From Candidatus Parcubacteria bacterium (lineage in GTDB: Bacteria > Patescibacteriota > Microgenomatia > UBA12405), in the NCBI GenBank assembly GCA_023443725.1, contig JAEZTF010000019.1:1-59742 (forward strand): 59,742 nucleotides of DNA, read 5' to 3'. The translations under genes were made by a program, and so were the position numbers. Of this stretch, positions 1 through 7,420 are shown in pieces. A model generated the notes under the pieces. That model saw nothing but the letters and a program-made list of their open reading frames with translations. It was not told the origin of the DNA and did no database searches. How positions within the stretch are numbered: the first letter of the stretch is position 1; every line of letters begins with the position of its first letter.

Positions 1-342
1 AAGAATAGATCCCAAACGAGTGGAAAAAAGCATAGCTTTTGGACCGGTAGTAAAATTATTGAAAGCTTTGATTAAAATTGGATATCCTGGTAAATGAGCT
101 GGATAATATTCGAGTGGTTGGGGTAAGGAAAAATTTGGGCCAATACAATCTTTGTTGTAACCACATTTGGAAATAACCATATAATTAGGCCCGTCATAAT
201 TGGCAAAAATAGTTTCTAAGTTAACGTTATTAAAACCAATTTTTCCAGGTATGTTGAAATAAAAAATCAACCAAAAAAACAATGCCGAAAGTATAGTTAA
301 AGTAATAAGCTTAAAATGATCGCTTAATTTGGTAAAATACAT
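1..342 (-). CDS. Membrane glycosyltransferase-like protein, 3' part outside window
   Basis: The first 114 codons of a minus-strand gene that runs off the left edge. Residues about 9-30 form one hydrophobic segment, followed by an extracytoplasmic stretch with NYDGPNYM and YYPAHLPGYP. An N-terminal membrane helix followed by a YDG...Y motif and a downstream Y-P-x-H-x-P-G-Y-P motif is the look of polytopic dolichol-phosphate-mannose-type glycosyltransferases (GT-C fold) common in Patescibacteria, but the catalytic core lies outside the window, so this is a fold-level guess. The start ATG is 8 bases downstream of a TAAAAT box (351-356, minus strand) with no Shine-Dalgarno sequence. The gene is divergent from the GIY-YIG/tRNA-Glu block. 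Confidence 0.6.
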   Translation of the reverse strand, partial: MYFTKLSDHFKLITLTILSALFFWLIFYFNIPGKIGFNNVNLETIFANYDGPNYMVISKCGYNKDCIGPNFSLPQPLEYYPAHLPGYPILIKAFNNFTTGPKAMLFSTRLGSIL

Positions 343-364
343 CTGTCTTTATTTTACAACATTA

Positions 365-431
365 GGCCCTATCGTTGCCGACTAAAATCGAGCATCCTCG
401 ACCCAAAGGGTCGGGACTAGCGGTTAGGACA
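365..431 (+). repeat. Split copy of the tRNA-Glu 5' end interrupted by a palindrome
   Basis: Bases 365-375 equal nucleotides 1-11 of the tRNA-Glu gene at 674, and 417-431 equal nucleotides 12-26. Between them sit 41 extra bases (376-416) holding a 6-bp stem with an AAA loop (CGACCC at 399-404 pairs with GGGTCG at 408-413). Joined, the two pieces make a 26-base direct repeat of the tRNA 5' half, placed just upstream of the GIY-YIG start codon. This looks like the scar of an insertion into the tRNA gene, with a second small palindrome inside the scar. Confidence 0.8.
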
Positions 432-695
432 ATGCCATATACTTATATACTATCATCCATTAAAGATAATTCTTATTATGTTGGCTCGACAAATGATTTG
501 AGAAGTCGACTCGAATATCACAATAACGGTAGATCAAGATACACTAATCTTAAAAAACCATGGAATTTGATATACTTTGAAGAATTCTCAAATCTTTCTT
601 TGGCTAGAAAAAGAGAAAAACAAATTAAGTCTTGGAAAAGTAGAAAAGCGATTGAAAGATTGATTAACAATAAGGCCCTATCGTCTAGCGGTTAG
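432..695 (+). CDS. GIY-YIG family nuclease (UPF0213/YhbQ type)
   Basis: An 87-residue single-domain GIY-YIG nuclease. The N-terminal YTYIL and YYVGST strands carry the two family tyrosines, R24 (DLRSRLEYHN) is the catalytic arginine position, and the C-terminal half has the usual basic helix LARKREKQIKSWK. The glutamate that binds metal in GIY-YIG enzymes may be one of those in FEEF. The start is set at ATG 432 because the open frame upstream only reads through the tRNA fragment and palindrome; no Shine-Dalgarno is seen. The last eight codons overlap the first 22 bases of the tRNA-Glu gene and the stop lies inside the tRNA. Free-standing GIY-YIG ORFs of this type are frequent in Patescibacteria and of unknown role; here the flanking repeats suggest a homing-type element targeting the tRNA. 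Confidence 0.85.
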   Translation: MPYTYILSSIKDNSYYVGSTNDLRSRLEYHNNGRSRYTNLKKPWNLIYFEEFSNLSLARKREKQIKSWKSRKAIERLINNKALSSSG

Positions 696-748
696 GACAG
701 TAGATTCTCATTCTACTAACCGGGGTTCGATTCCCCGTGGGGTCACCA
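674..748 (+). tRNA. tRNA-Glu (CTC anticodon)
   Basis: A full cloverleaf. The acceptor GGCCCTA pairs with TGGGGTC, the anticodon stem GTAGA/TCTAC encloses the loop TTCTCAT (anticodon CTC, reads GAG), the T arm is GGGG-TTCGATT-CCCC, and 3' CCA is encoded, unlike the other two tRNAs here. No clear promoter lies directly upstream because the GIY-YIG ORF abuts and overlaps it by 22 bases. The original promoter may be the AT-rich stretch before 365, which would leave the tRNA co-transcribed with the GIY-YIG ORF. Confidence 0.95.
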
Positions 749-767
749 AAGTTTTTGAATTAGTTTT

Positions 768-2831
768 TTACCAACACCACCACAAAAAGCAATGCTTAGG
801 AGAAGTATCTTTGTTAGTATTTGAAGCGACTTCTTTTTTTGGTTCCGACTTTATTTCTTGTGTTTTTGTTTCAGTTTGTATTCCTTTTACTTGGGTTATT
901 GTTGGGGTAACGGATTTGGATTTAATATTAGAAACTGATTTTGCTTGAAATTTATCTACCAAGCTAGAGACAGCTTTTATATATTTATAATAGACAGAAT
1001 TATTGGTAGTAAATTTCATAATATTACTCCAATCCCCTGGCATACAACCATTTTGACTTCTAACTTTTACATAATAAGTAGTATTTGGTTTAAGGAAATA
1101 AATGGTATGAGATTGAACCCCTTCACGAGCAAGAGTAACTAATTCTCCATTACCTTCTGCGTTAATATTGGTAGAAAAAGAAACATAATATTGATTTGTA
1201 TCTGTTGGGGTAAAAAATAATTTAGCATTATTTTTTAAAGCATTAGTTTGAAAGAGATCTGGAGTTTTGATTGGTTTTGAATCGGTGCAAACTGGAGGAC
1301 CAAAACTATTTGAAGACGAAGAATCAGAATTTGAGGATTGTGTAACACCAGAAGTTGGAGTTGCTGTAGGAGTTGGAGTAGAAGTTGGTTCACTACTATG
1401 TTGCCATATAAAAGTAGGATATGTTTCTATATTCGACCAGATATCAGTAAAATTCCAATCATCGTAGACAGCAAAAGAATAATTGGAAAAATTGGCAATA
1501 TCAGTTGTTAAAGCATCATAAGAATTAGTTGTTGTAGGAAGATTATCTGGGTCAGTCGAACCGATTAAGGAAATATAAATATCTGATGAATTTTTGCTAA
1601 TAGTAAAAGAATTATTGACTGCACCGTTTGAATATACTTCTCCTATCAAACCTCCAACAAGGTCACCTTCATCACTACTAATAGTAAGTACACCTGTTGA
1701 ATAAGTTTGAGAAATATTTGGAGTTTCAGCATGACCAACTAAACCACCAACATAATGACCAGTAACGTTTGAAGTTGAATAACAATCATTTATTGTAGAA
1801 CCACTACTTAGCCAACCAACTAAACCACCAACATACTGGCTATCTGATGAAATCAATGTTGAAGTTGAATAACTTTTGTTTAAATTACTACCATTTGAAT
1901 AACCAACTAACCCTCCGATATTACTAGAAGTTCCAAAAATAGAAGATGAATTTGAATAACATTTGGTAATGGTATCTCCTGAAGATGAACCAACAATTCC
2001 ACCAACATTACTATCACCACTAATAGATATGTCTGAATGACAATTTTCGATTGTAGTAGAACTAATACTACCGCCTAAAATTCCTCCAGTATTCATGCCA
2101 ACATTAGTAATAGTTCCCGAAGAATAAGAATTTGTAATCGAATTAGAGCAAGAAGATATCCAACATTGAATACCACCAACTATACCACCAACAGCCATAC
2201 CTCCAACAATATCGCCATCAAAATTAGAATTGATAATAGAGATACCTTCCACAGCGACACCAACTAAACCACCAATATTCATATTTCCTGTAGCAGTGAC
2301 TGTACCAGTAAAAGATGAATTTGAAATATTAATATATCGCATTGATCCGACTAAACCACCAGTGTTCATAGTCATACCAGTAACAGAACCTGAACAATTG
2401 ACGTTAGACAAGGTAACACCACCACCAGTGTTCATAAAAGAATATGCTCCGACTAAACAGCCAACACCTGATCCTCCAGTGATATTGGCATTAGTAATAT
2501 TTAAATTAGAGATTGACATCTCTTGACCATGAACACCAAATAAACCAACACCAGCATTGTTGTCGGGATAATTTATTGTAAGATTGCTAATAGTATGATT
2601 TTGACCGTCAAAAGTACCACCAAAATCGGCAATCGGAGTAAAGTTGGCAATTGAAGAGCAATTGATATTGTTTCCGAGTAAATAATCTCCGGTATCACCG
2701 TCTGGTATGGCTTGTAGCTCTTCACAAGTAGTTATGGTAGTAGCGGCAAATATTTGTCGATTCTGTGGAAAAAACAAAAATAAACTCAATAAAACAATTG
2801 TTTGAAAAAAAAGTTTATTTTTAAAAGTCAT
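768..2831 (-). CDS. Secreted GLUG-repeat / fibronectin-like surface protein
   Basis: 687 residues. Residues 1-30 are a signal peptide. Residues about 60-440 consist of tandem units built around VGGLVG with intervening NxYSTx and NSxSSG turns, the pattern of the GLUG motif found in bacterial adhesins and S-layer-associated beta-solenoids. A Thr/Pro linker (PTSTPTPTATPT, about 475-490) leads to a fibronectin-type-III-like domain (about 520-615, with YYVKVRS and GDWSNIMKFTT), then a Lys/Thr/Ser-rich segment and an unusual C-terminus KHCFLWWCW. No LPXTG or obvious membrane anchor is seen. The start ATG lies 5 bases after a TAATAT box, so it is probably leaderless. It is likely a cell-surface attachment protein; ligand unknown. 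Confidence 0.8.
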   Translation of the reverse strand: MTFKNKLFFQTIVLLSLFLFFPQNRQIFAATTITTCEELQAIPDGDTGDYLLGNNINCSSIANFTPIADFGGTFDGQNHTISNLTINYPDNNAGVGLFGVHGQEMSISNLNITNANITGGSGVGCLVGAYSFMNTGGGVTLSNVNCSGSVTGMTMNTGGLVGSMRYINISNSSFTGTVTATGNMNIGGLVGVAVEGISIINSNFDGDIVGGMAVGGIVGGIQCWISSCSNSITNSYSSGTITNVGMNTGGILGGSISSTTIENCHSDISISGDSNVGGIVGSSSGDTITKCYSNSSSIFGTSSNIGGLVGYSNGSNLNKSYSTSTLISSDSQYVGGLVGWLSSGSTINDCYSTSNVTGHYVGGLVGHAETPNISQTYSTGVLTISSDEGDLVGGLIGEVYSNGAVNNSFTISKNSSDIYISLIGSTDPDNLPTTTNSYDALTTDIANFSNYSFAVYDDWNFTDIWSNIETYPTFIWQHSSEPTSTPTPTATPTSGVTQSSNSDSSSSNSFGPPVCTDSKPIKTPDLFQTNALKNNAKLFFTPTDTNQYYVSFSTNINAEGNGELVTLAREGVQSHTIYFLKPNTTYYVKVRSQNGCMPGDWSNIMKFTTNNSVYYKYIKAVSSLVDKFQAKSVSNIKSKSVTPTITQVKGIQTETKTQEIKSEPKKEVASNTNKDTSPKHCFLWWCW

Positions 2832-2916
2832 GATTCATATTACATTGAAAAAATATTTTCGACAATTGACTAAATTGTATAAAAATTCGTTTAGGATATA
2901 AAATATCCTATAAGGT

Positions 2917-2944
2917 TTGATTTTAAATATTTTTTTAGTATAAT
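2917..2944 (+). promoter_or_regulatory. Sigma70-type promoter of the 76-aa gene
   Basis: TTGATT (2917-2922), 16-base spacer, TATAAT (2939-2944). It predicts a leader of about 70 bases before the ATG at 3024, ending in the ribosome site GGAGG. This is one of the few leadered genes in the window. Confidence 0.65.
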
Positions 2945-3023
2945 GTCTTTGTTTATAATAAAGAGCTGACGAACTTTGATAATTAGAAGGTAGAAAATTC
3001 AAATTTTATAGGAGGGTTTTTAA

Positions 3024-3254
3024 ATGAAACATCATATGTCACCACAATGGGTTCCTTATCATGGTCGCAAATTGTACGGTGAGGATTATGAAACACTTTA
3101 TCTCCAACTTAGATCAGGAGAAAAACTAATCGGTTGTTTTGATAATGGAATGCAAGATGCAGTCTATATCTCTTCAGAGAAAGATTTTGAGGAATTTCAA
3201 GAGGGAGTGAACAGAGGTAGTTACATGGTCATTGGTTTTTATGCCATGCCTTGA
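3024..3254 (+). CDS. Hypothetical 76-aa protein
   Basis: Not recognised. A soluble 76-residue protein with an aromatic N-terminus (WVPYHGRKLYGEDYETLYLQL), a glycine turn (SGEKLIGCFDNG), an acidic middle and a hydrophobic end (YMVIGFYAMP); no signal peptide or membrane segment. It is very well set up for expression: consensus promoter, leader of about 70 bases, GGAGG 8 bases before the ATG, and a strong terminator 44 bases after the stop. It is therefore a real monocistronic gene and probably abundant. Function unknown. Confidence 0.75.
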   Translation: MKHHMSPQWVPYHGRKLYGEDYETLYLQLRSGEKLIGCFDNGMQDAVYISSEKDFEEFQEGVNRGSYMVIGFYAMP

Positions 3255-3297
3255 AGATATCTCTAAAAGATGAACAAATAAAACCACCAATAAAATT

Positions 3298-3357
3298 AAC
3301 CAGAACAATGATTTATTTGCCAATAGGCAGGTAATATTAAAGTTCTGGTTTTTTTTT
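3298..3357 (+). terminator. Rho-independent terminator after the 76-aa gene
   Basis: AACCAGAAC (3298-3306) pairs with GTTCTGGTT (3342-3350), followed by seven more T. The 35-base interior holds its own small hairpin (TGCC-aata-GGCA), so the whole is longer than a usual terminator. Confidence 0.75.
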
Positions 3358-3381
3358 GATCTTAAATGATAAAATTATTCG

Positions 3382-3984
3382 ATGTCAGATAAATTAATAT
3401 TAGCCTCAGGTTCAAGACAAAGGAAATTAATAATGAGTGCTTTGGGTTTGGAATATGAAATTATTCCAGCAGATATTGATGAAAAAGCAATTCGAGATGA
3501 TAACTTGGAAAAAAGAGCTGAAAATATTGCTAGAGCCAAAGCTTTAGAAGTGGCAAAAAATAATCAAGGGATAATTATCGCTGCTGATACTTTTGCTTAT
3601 TGTAATGGTATGGTTTTGGAAAAACCAAAAGATTTAGAAGAAGCAAAAGAAATGCTTAGGTTACAAAGTAATAATGAAGTGACTGTATATAGTGGTTTTT
3701 GTTATTTAGATAAAAAAAATAATATTGATTTTTCAAAAACTTCAGTTTCTAAGTTAATTTTGAGAAATATGAGTGATGACGAAATTGAATATTTTGTAAA
3801 TAATAACCCAGTACTACAATGGTCAGCAGCTTTTTCACCAACATATTTATATCAATCAACTTTTATAAAACATTTTGAAGGATCAATGACTGGAGTTTCT
3901 GGTTTGCCGGTAGAATTTTTAGCACCATGTTTGGAAAAATCAGGAATAAAAATAAAAGGATCTAAATGGAATGAGATGGAATAA
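3382..3984 (+). CDS. maf: Maf-like nucleoside triphosphate pyrophosphatase
   Basis: 200 residues covering the full Maf/HAM1-related fold. LILASGSRQRK at the N-terminus is the substrate loop, IIPADIDE follows, AADTFAYCNGMVLEKPKD holds the catalytic aspartate region (AADT; the family has the acidic AADTxV loop), and GSMTGVSGLP is the C-terminal signature. These enzymes hydrolyse non-canonical or excess NTPs to NMP and pyrophosphate. The ATG lies 6 bases after an extended -10 (TGaTAAAAT, 3370-3375) and has no Shine-Dalgarno, hence probably leaderless. The 3' end overlaps the convergent GHMP kinase gene by 23 bases. Confidence 0.85.
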   Translation: MSDKLILASGSRQRKLIMSALGLEYEIIPADIDEKAIRDDNLEKRAENIARAKALEVAKNNQGIIIAADTFAYCNGMVLEKPKDLEEAKEMLRLQSNNEVTVYSGFCYLDKKNNIDFSKTSVSKLILRNMSDDEIEYFVNNNPVLQWSAAFSPTYLYQSTFIKHFEGSMTGVSGLPVEFLAPCLEKSGIKIKGSKWNEME

Positions 3985-5014
3985 TCTTACTTGTCACCCC
4001 TTGATAATCAATCAAGAAAGGTAAAATTTGGGCTGTTTTTAAATGAGATATTTTTTCTTTAGTTTTAAAAATATATTTTTCTTCTCCTAATATCCAAAGA
4101 CAACCACCACCACCGCCACCAACAAATTTAACACCACAGTTGTTATTTCTGGCTATAGAAATTATTCTGGATGACGCTGCTGGCATTCGATATTTTAAAA
4201 AATCACGTCGAAGTTTCTCCTCTTGATTTAAACAAACTTTCATAGTTTCCAAATCTCCTTTATCCAAAGCTGATATGAAGTTTGAAGTGTTTTGACCAAC
4301 TTCTTTGACAAAATCTAATCCATTTGTTTGATTAAAAAATGAATAAATTATTCGACTACCTTTTCGAGTGAGATAATGTGGAGATCCAGAATAAACAATT
4401 AACGATTTTTTTTCAAAATTTATTTTTAAATTTTTGATTTTCTTTTGGTTGAATATATTAGAATAATCCGAATATTGCCAATTAAATAAATTAATACCAC
4501 CATAACAAGCAGCGGCTTGATCTTGAAGTCCGGTATTTTTAAACAGAGAATCTTCTATTGAGTGAGCTAACCAAACAACGTCTTTTTGGTTATATTTTGA
4601 TTCAAGATTTAATGCTTTTATGAAAGCATGGATTAAAGCAATAGCTAGTGACCCCGAACCACCTAAACCACTCATTGGAGGAAACTCTGTTTTTATAGAA
4701 ATTTTGACTCCACTAACTTTAAAAAAACTAGCAATTGCAATAACTAAAGCAAACTTATCATTAAAAATAGGGTTGTTGGCAATAATTTCTTTTGAACCAA
4801 TTTTATCTGAGTCAATTAATATGTAATCTTTTTTGTAAGACTCTAAAGAAATTTTGGTGTAAAGCTTTACGGCAATATTAAAGGTTGTGAGATTATCTGA
4901 ATGACAAATAAGTGAAATTATTCGATGGTCTATCCCCCCACCTAAATCAACGCGTCCTGGAGCTTGAGTAACAACTTTTTTATTTTTTAATGATTGAGAC
5001 AAACAGGTATTCAT
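3962..5014 (-). CDS. GHMP-family sugar kinase
   Basis: 350 residues. The motif APGRVDLGGGIDHR near the N-terminus is GHMP motif 1; PPMSGLGGSGSLAIAL (about 112-127) is the ATP-binding motif 2; FVGGGGGGCLWI near the C-terminus is motif 3, with an unusually long glycine run. The closest characterised look is the D-glycero-D-manno-heptose-7-phosphate kinase / fucokinase branch rather than galactokinase or homoserine kinase; the exact sugar cannot be read from sequence. It is divergent from the HAD phosphatase-like gene at 5063, and a kinase/phosphatase pair acting on sugars for envelope polymers is plausible. A TATAAT box (minus strand) lies about 17 bases before the ATG. Confidence 0.75.
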   Translation of the reverse strand: MNTCLSQSLKNKKVVTQAPGRVDLGGGIDHRIISLICHSDNLTTFNIAVKLYTKISLESYKKDYILIDSDKIGSKEIIANNPIFNDKFALVIAIASFFKVSGVKISIKTEFPPMSGLGGSGSLAIALIHAFIKALNLESKYNQKDVVWLAHSIEDSLFKNTGLQDQAAACYGGINLFNWQYSDYSNIFNQKKIKNLKINFEKKSLIVYSGSPHYLTRKGSRIIYSFFNQTNGLDFVKEVGQNTSNFISALDKGDLETMKVCLNQEEKLRRDFLKYRMPAASSRIISIARNNNCGVKFVGGGGGGCLWILGEEKYIFKTKEKISHLKTAQILPFLIDYQGVTSKIIPSHSI

Positions 5015-5062
5015 TTGACTTATAATTAATATTATACTCTATGTTTTGTGATATAATAGGTC

Positions 5063-6163
5063 ATGTTTAAAGAGAGTCAACCAATTATAGTTGGAAAAGA
5101 ATTACCTAAACAAGAAGTAAAAAGTAATCTTGAAACAATTAATGGTGTAATAATTTTAGATTTGGATGGTACTTTAACTGTACCTGGCAGTAAATACGCT
5201 GTGGACAAAAGAACGCTTGGTGACGTAAGTGAATTTGTTTTAAATGGTGGAATATGTGCTCTTAATACTGGTGCAACAAAAGAAAGGGCTGAAAGGACAT
5301 TCCTACATCCAATTTTTTGTTTACTTGATGAACAATGCGGTTTTGATAAAGCGAGTGAGATATTTTCAAAAAAAATGTGGTTATTACCAGAGAATGGTTC
5401 ATCAATTTTAAAAAGTAAAGGGGTAACAGTAATGGAAAATGAATTATGGTTTTTATGGGATGAATATAATCCTTTACATTTACCAAATAAAGAAAACGTA
5501 CGAAATTTAATTGAAACTATTTTAGTACCTAAGATACCTGGCTCCTTTGTTATTGGTGATAAACCAGGAGAAGTTGGTAGAAGAAACTATATATTAAGCT
5601 GGAAAGGGCTTAAAAACGTACCAGATTTAATTGAAATGATTAGAAATGAAGTGATTCCACAAACGGATAAGATTATTAATTGGAGCGAAATTGAAATGAA
5701 AGCAGCTAGAACAACAATTGATTTTATTAATGCTAAATCAGGAAAAGAACCATCGACAAGAAAATTTTTGTCGATGATTGACTGTAGCGGACCAATAGTT
5801 GGATTTGGAGATTTGGGCGATGAATTTGCCAGAGATCACAGAGTATTAACTTTTAATGTAAATGCTCAAAAACCTAATTCTTTTAGAATGGCTGGGGTAC
5901 CTTCTATGGAAGTATCTCGTTGGAGATCAGTTTGTGTAAATGATTGCTTTATAAGTAGTGATGATAAGGTATTTTTTAATGAAAAAGAAATTCAAGTACT
6001 ACGAGACAAAGAAGGAAAAATATTTTTATCAAATTTTGATCAAGATGGTAAAGCTACTGATAAAGAAAATATATTAGTAATTGATCCATTAACAAAAGGG
6101 GCTGGAGAAGCTACTGCCGAAATGTTGGAAAGATTAATGAAAATTGGCTATTTTGATAAATAA
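5063..6163 (+). CDS. HAD-superfamily hydrolase (phosphatase-like)
   Basis: 366 residues. VIILDLDGTLTVPG (about 28-41) is HAD motif I with both catalytic aspartates; LNTGATKERAE has a threonine in motif II position; IVGFGDLGDEFARD (about 250) is motif IV with acidic metal ligands. The cap between motifs resembles the type II (Cof/SPP-like) group acting on phosphosugars. The family comparison is by eye, and the long C-terminal extension (about 290-366) is unassigned. A perfect extended -10 (TGaTATAAT, 5052-5057) lies 5 bases before the ATG and there is no Shine-Dalgarno: one of the clearest leaderless genes here. Confidence 0.7.
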   Translation: MFKESQPIIVGKELPKQEVKSNLETINGVIILDLDGTLTVPGSKYAVDKRTLGDVSEFVLNGGICALNTGATKERAERTFLHPIFCLLDEQCGFDKASEIFSKKMWLLPENGSSILKSKGVTVMENELWFLWDEYNPLHLPNKENVRNLIETILVPKIPGSFVIGDKPGEVGRRNYILSWKGLKNVPDLIEMIRNEVIPQTDKIINWSEIEMKAARTTIDFINAKSGKEPSTRKFLSMIDCSGPIVGFGDLGDEFARDHRVLTFNVNAQKPNSFRMAGVPSMEVSRWRSVCVNDCFISSDDKVFFNEKEIQVLRDKEGKIFLSNFDQDGKATDKENILVIDPLTKGAGEATAEMLERLMKIGYFDK

Positions 6164-6165
6164 GT

Positions 6166-7392
6166 TTATTTATCAAAAAGATTTAAAACAGTTTTCCAAA
6201 AAAGAGTTGAACCATTGTCGCGAACGACTGGATTATTTTTAACGGGACGAAATTTTTTAAATGTTTTTAAGAGAAAGCCACTTCTGTAAAGCTCCCATAT
6301 AAGATTAGCTGCTTTAATGGGATTTTTGGGTAAAATTATTCCTCTCATATTAGTAGATAAAAGACCACTTTTTTGAAGAAAATTTAAATTGTCGTATTCT
6401 TGACGACCGACAGGATTGGCAAAAAATAAAAACGAACCACCGACAGAATCATTGTCTAATAAAGCTTTAAATGATTGTTCGCTTGGTTTAGTGATCTCTC
6501 CTGAAATGACATTTTTTAGATAAACAGTATTATAGATATAAATAATTTCTTTGTAGTTTTCCGAAGCATATAAATTAATGTATTTTCGAGTTTGACAAAT
6601 TTTTATAAATTCTTTGGTAAAAGGAGCTTGACGACAAACTACAAAAAAATTAAACCTTTTTGAAAAATGATGAAGACGATCCATTAGGTTAATAAAAAAA
6701 TCAGTACCAACAGCAGCGCCTGAAATTGGGATAACTATATTGATAGGATTTTTTTGATCTGGGTTGTATTGTTTTTGACGATCTAAAATTTTTGTTTCTG
6801 AAAGATTTTTGGAAAAAAGAGAAAGAACTGGATATGGTAAAACTTCAAAATGAATATTTTTAAGTTTTTCTTTTTTGCCATATTTTATTAGCTCGTCAGC
6901 AGTTTGTTGACTTGGGGCAATAATTAAATCAGCGGTATCAACATACCAAATATACTGAGGCGAATCGTCGGTTACTTGAACAACTAAAAATATTTTTGTA
7001 TTTAAAGCTTTTTCTAAATCTTTTTTAATAGAACCTAACTGATAGGCTAAACCAAAATGAGTTGAAGCAATAATAATATATGGAGGAATTGTGGGTTGAG
7101 TCTTAACTAAAGAAGTAAACTCTAGAAATAAATTACCGGTACTATTTTTGAGAAATTTTCTATAATATCGGGTAAAAATTGTTTGAGGCCAACCTCTTTG
7201 TACCCATTCCATTAAATTTCTGGCAAAACGATTAAGACTGGTAAAACGATGAATAGATTCCAATGATGGGTCTGAGGGAGAAAAAACCAATGACTCATAT
7301 TCTGGTGGCAAACCTTCGATAAGGGCATCAGCAACCCGAATATGACCGAGGCCAGCGGGGGCATAGGTAAAAACTATAAGAGGCTTGGTCAT
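6166..7392 (-). CDS. Glycosyltransferase, MGDG synthase/GT28-like
   Basis: 408 residues without membrane helices. The N-terminus FTYAPAGLGHIRVADAL matches the glycine-rich G-H-x-x-A-A loop of MurG/MGDG-synthase-type (GT-B) glycosyltransferases. The middle contains NIVIPISGAAVGTDFF, the start of the C-terminal Rossmann half, and TKPSEQSFKALLDNDSVG near the donor-binding end. Likely transfers a sugar from a nucleotide-sugar to a lipid or polymer; donor and acceptor unknown. It is transcribed divergently from the LCP ligase and shares a palindromic -10 with it; the ATG is 11 bases from its own TATACT. Confidence 0.55.
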   Translation of the reverse strand: MTKPLIVFTYAPAGLGHIRVADALIEGLPPEYESLVFSPSDPSLESIHRFTSLNRFARNLMEWVQRGWPQTIFTRYYRKFLKNSTGNLFLEFTSLVKTQPTIPPYIIIASTHFGLAYQLGSIKKDLEKALNTKIFLVVQVTDDSPQYIWYVDTADLIIAPSQQTADELIKYGKKEKLKNIHFEVLPYPVLSLFSKNLSETKILDRQKQYNPDQKNPINIVIPISGAAVGTDFFINLMDRLHHFSKRFNFFVVCRQAPFTKEFIKICQTRKYINLYASENYKEIIYIYNTVYLKNVISGEITKPSEQSFKALLDNDSVGGSFLFFANPVGRQEYDNLNFLQKSGLLSTNMRGIILPKNPIKAANLIWELYRSGFLLKTFKKFRPVKNNPVVRDNGSTLFWKTVLNLFDK

Positions 7393-7403
7393 AATAATAA
7401 TTT

Positions 7404-7413
7404 AGTATATACT
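7404..7413. promoter_or_regulatory. Shared palindromic -10 of a divergent gene pair
   Basis: AGTATATACT is a perfect palindrome that reads TATACT on both strands (7408-7413 plus, 7404-7409 minus). The plus ATG (7421) is 7 bases away and the minus ATG (7392) is 11 bases away. RNA polymerase can occupy only one orientation at a time, so the glycosyltransferase and the LCP gene are likely expressed in mutual exclusion at each event. Confidence 0.6.
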
Positions 7414-7420
7414 AAATGCC

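Noticed and set aside
1600..2600. CRISPR-like periodic sequence
   Set aside because: The repeating accaccaac stretches are the coding sequence of VGGLVG units in the GLUG protein; spacing and identity are irregular and the frame is open throughout.
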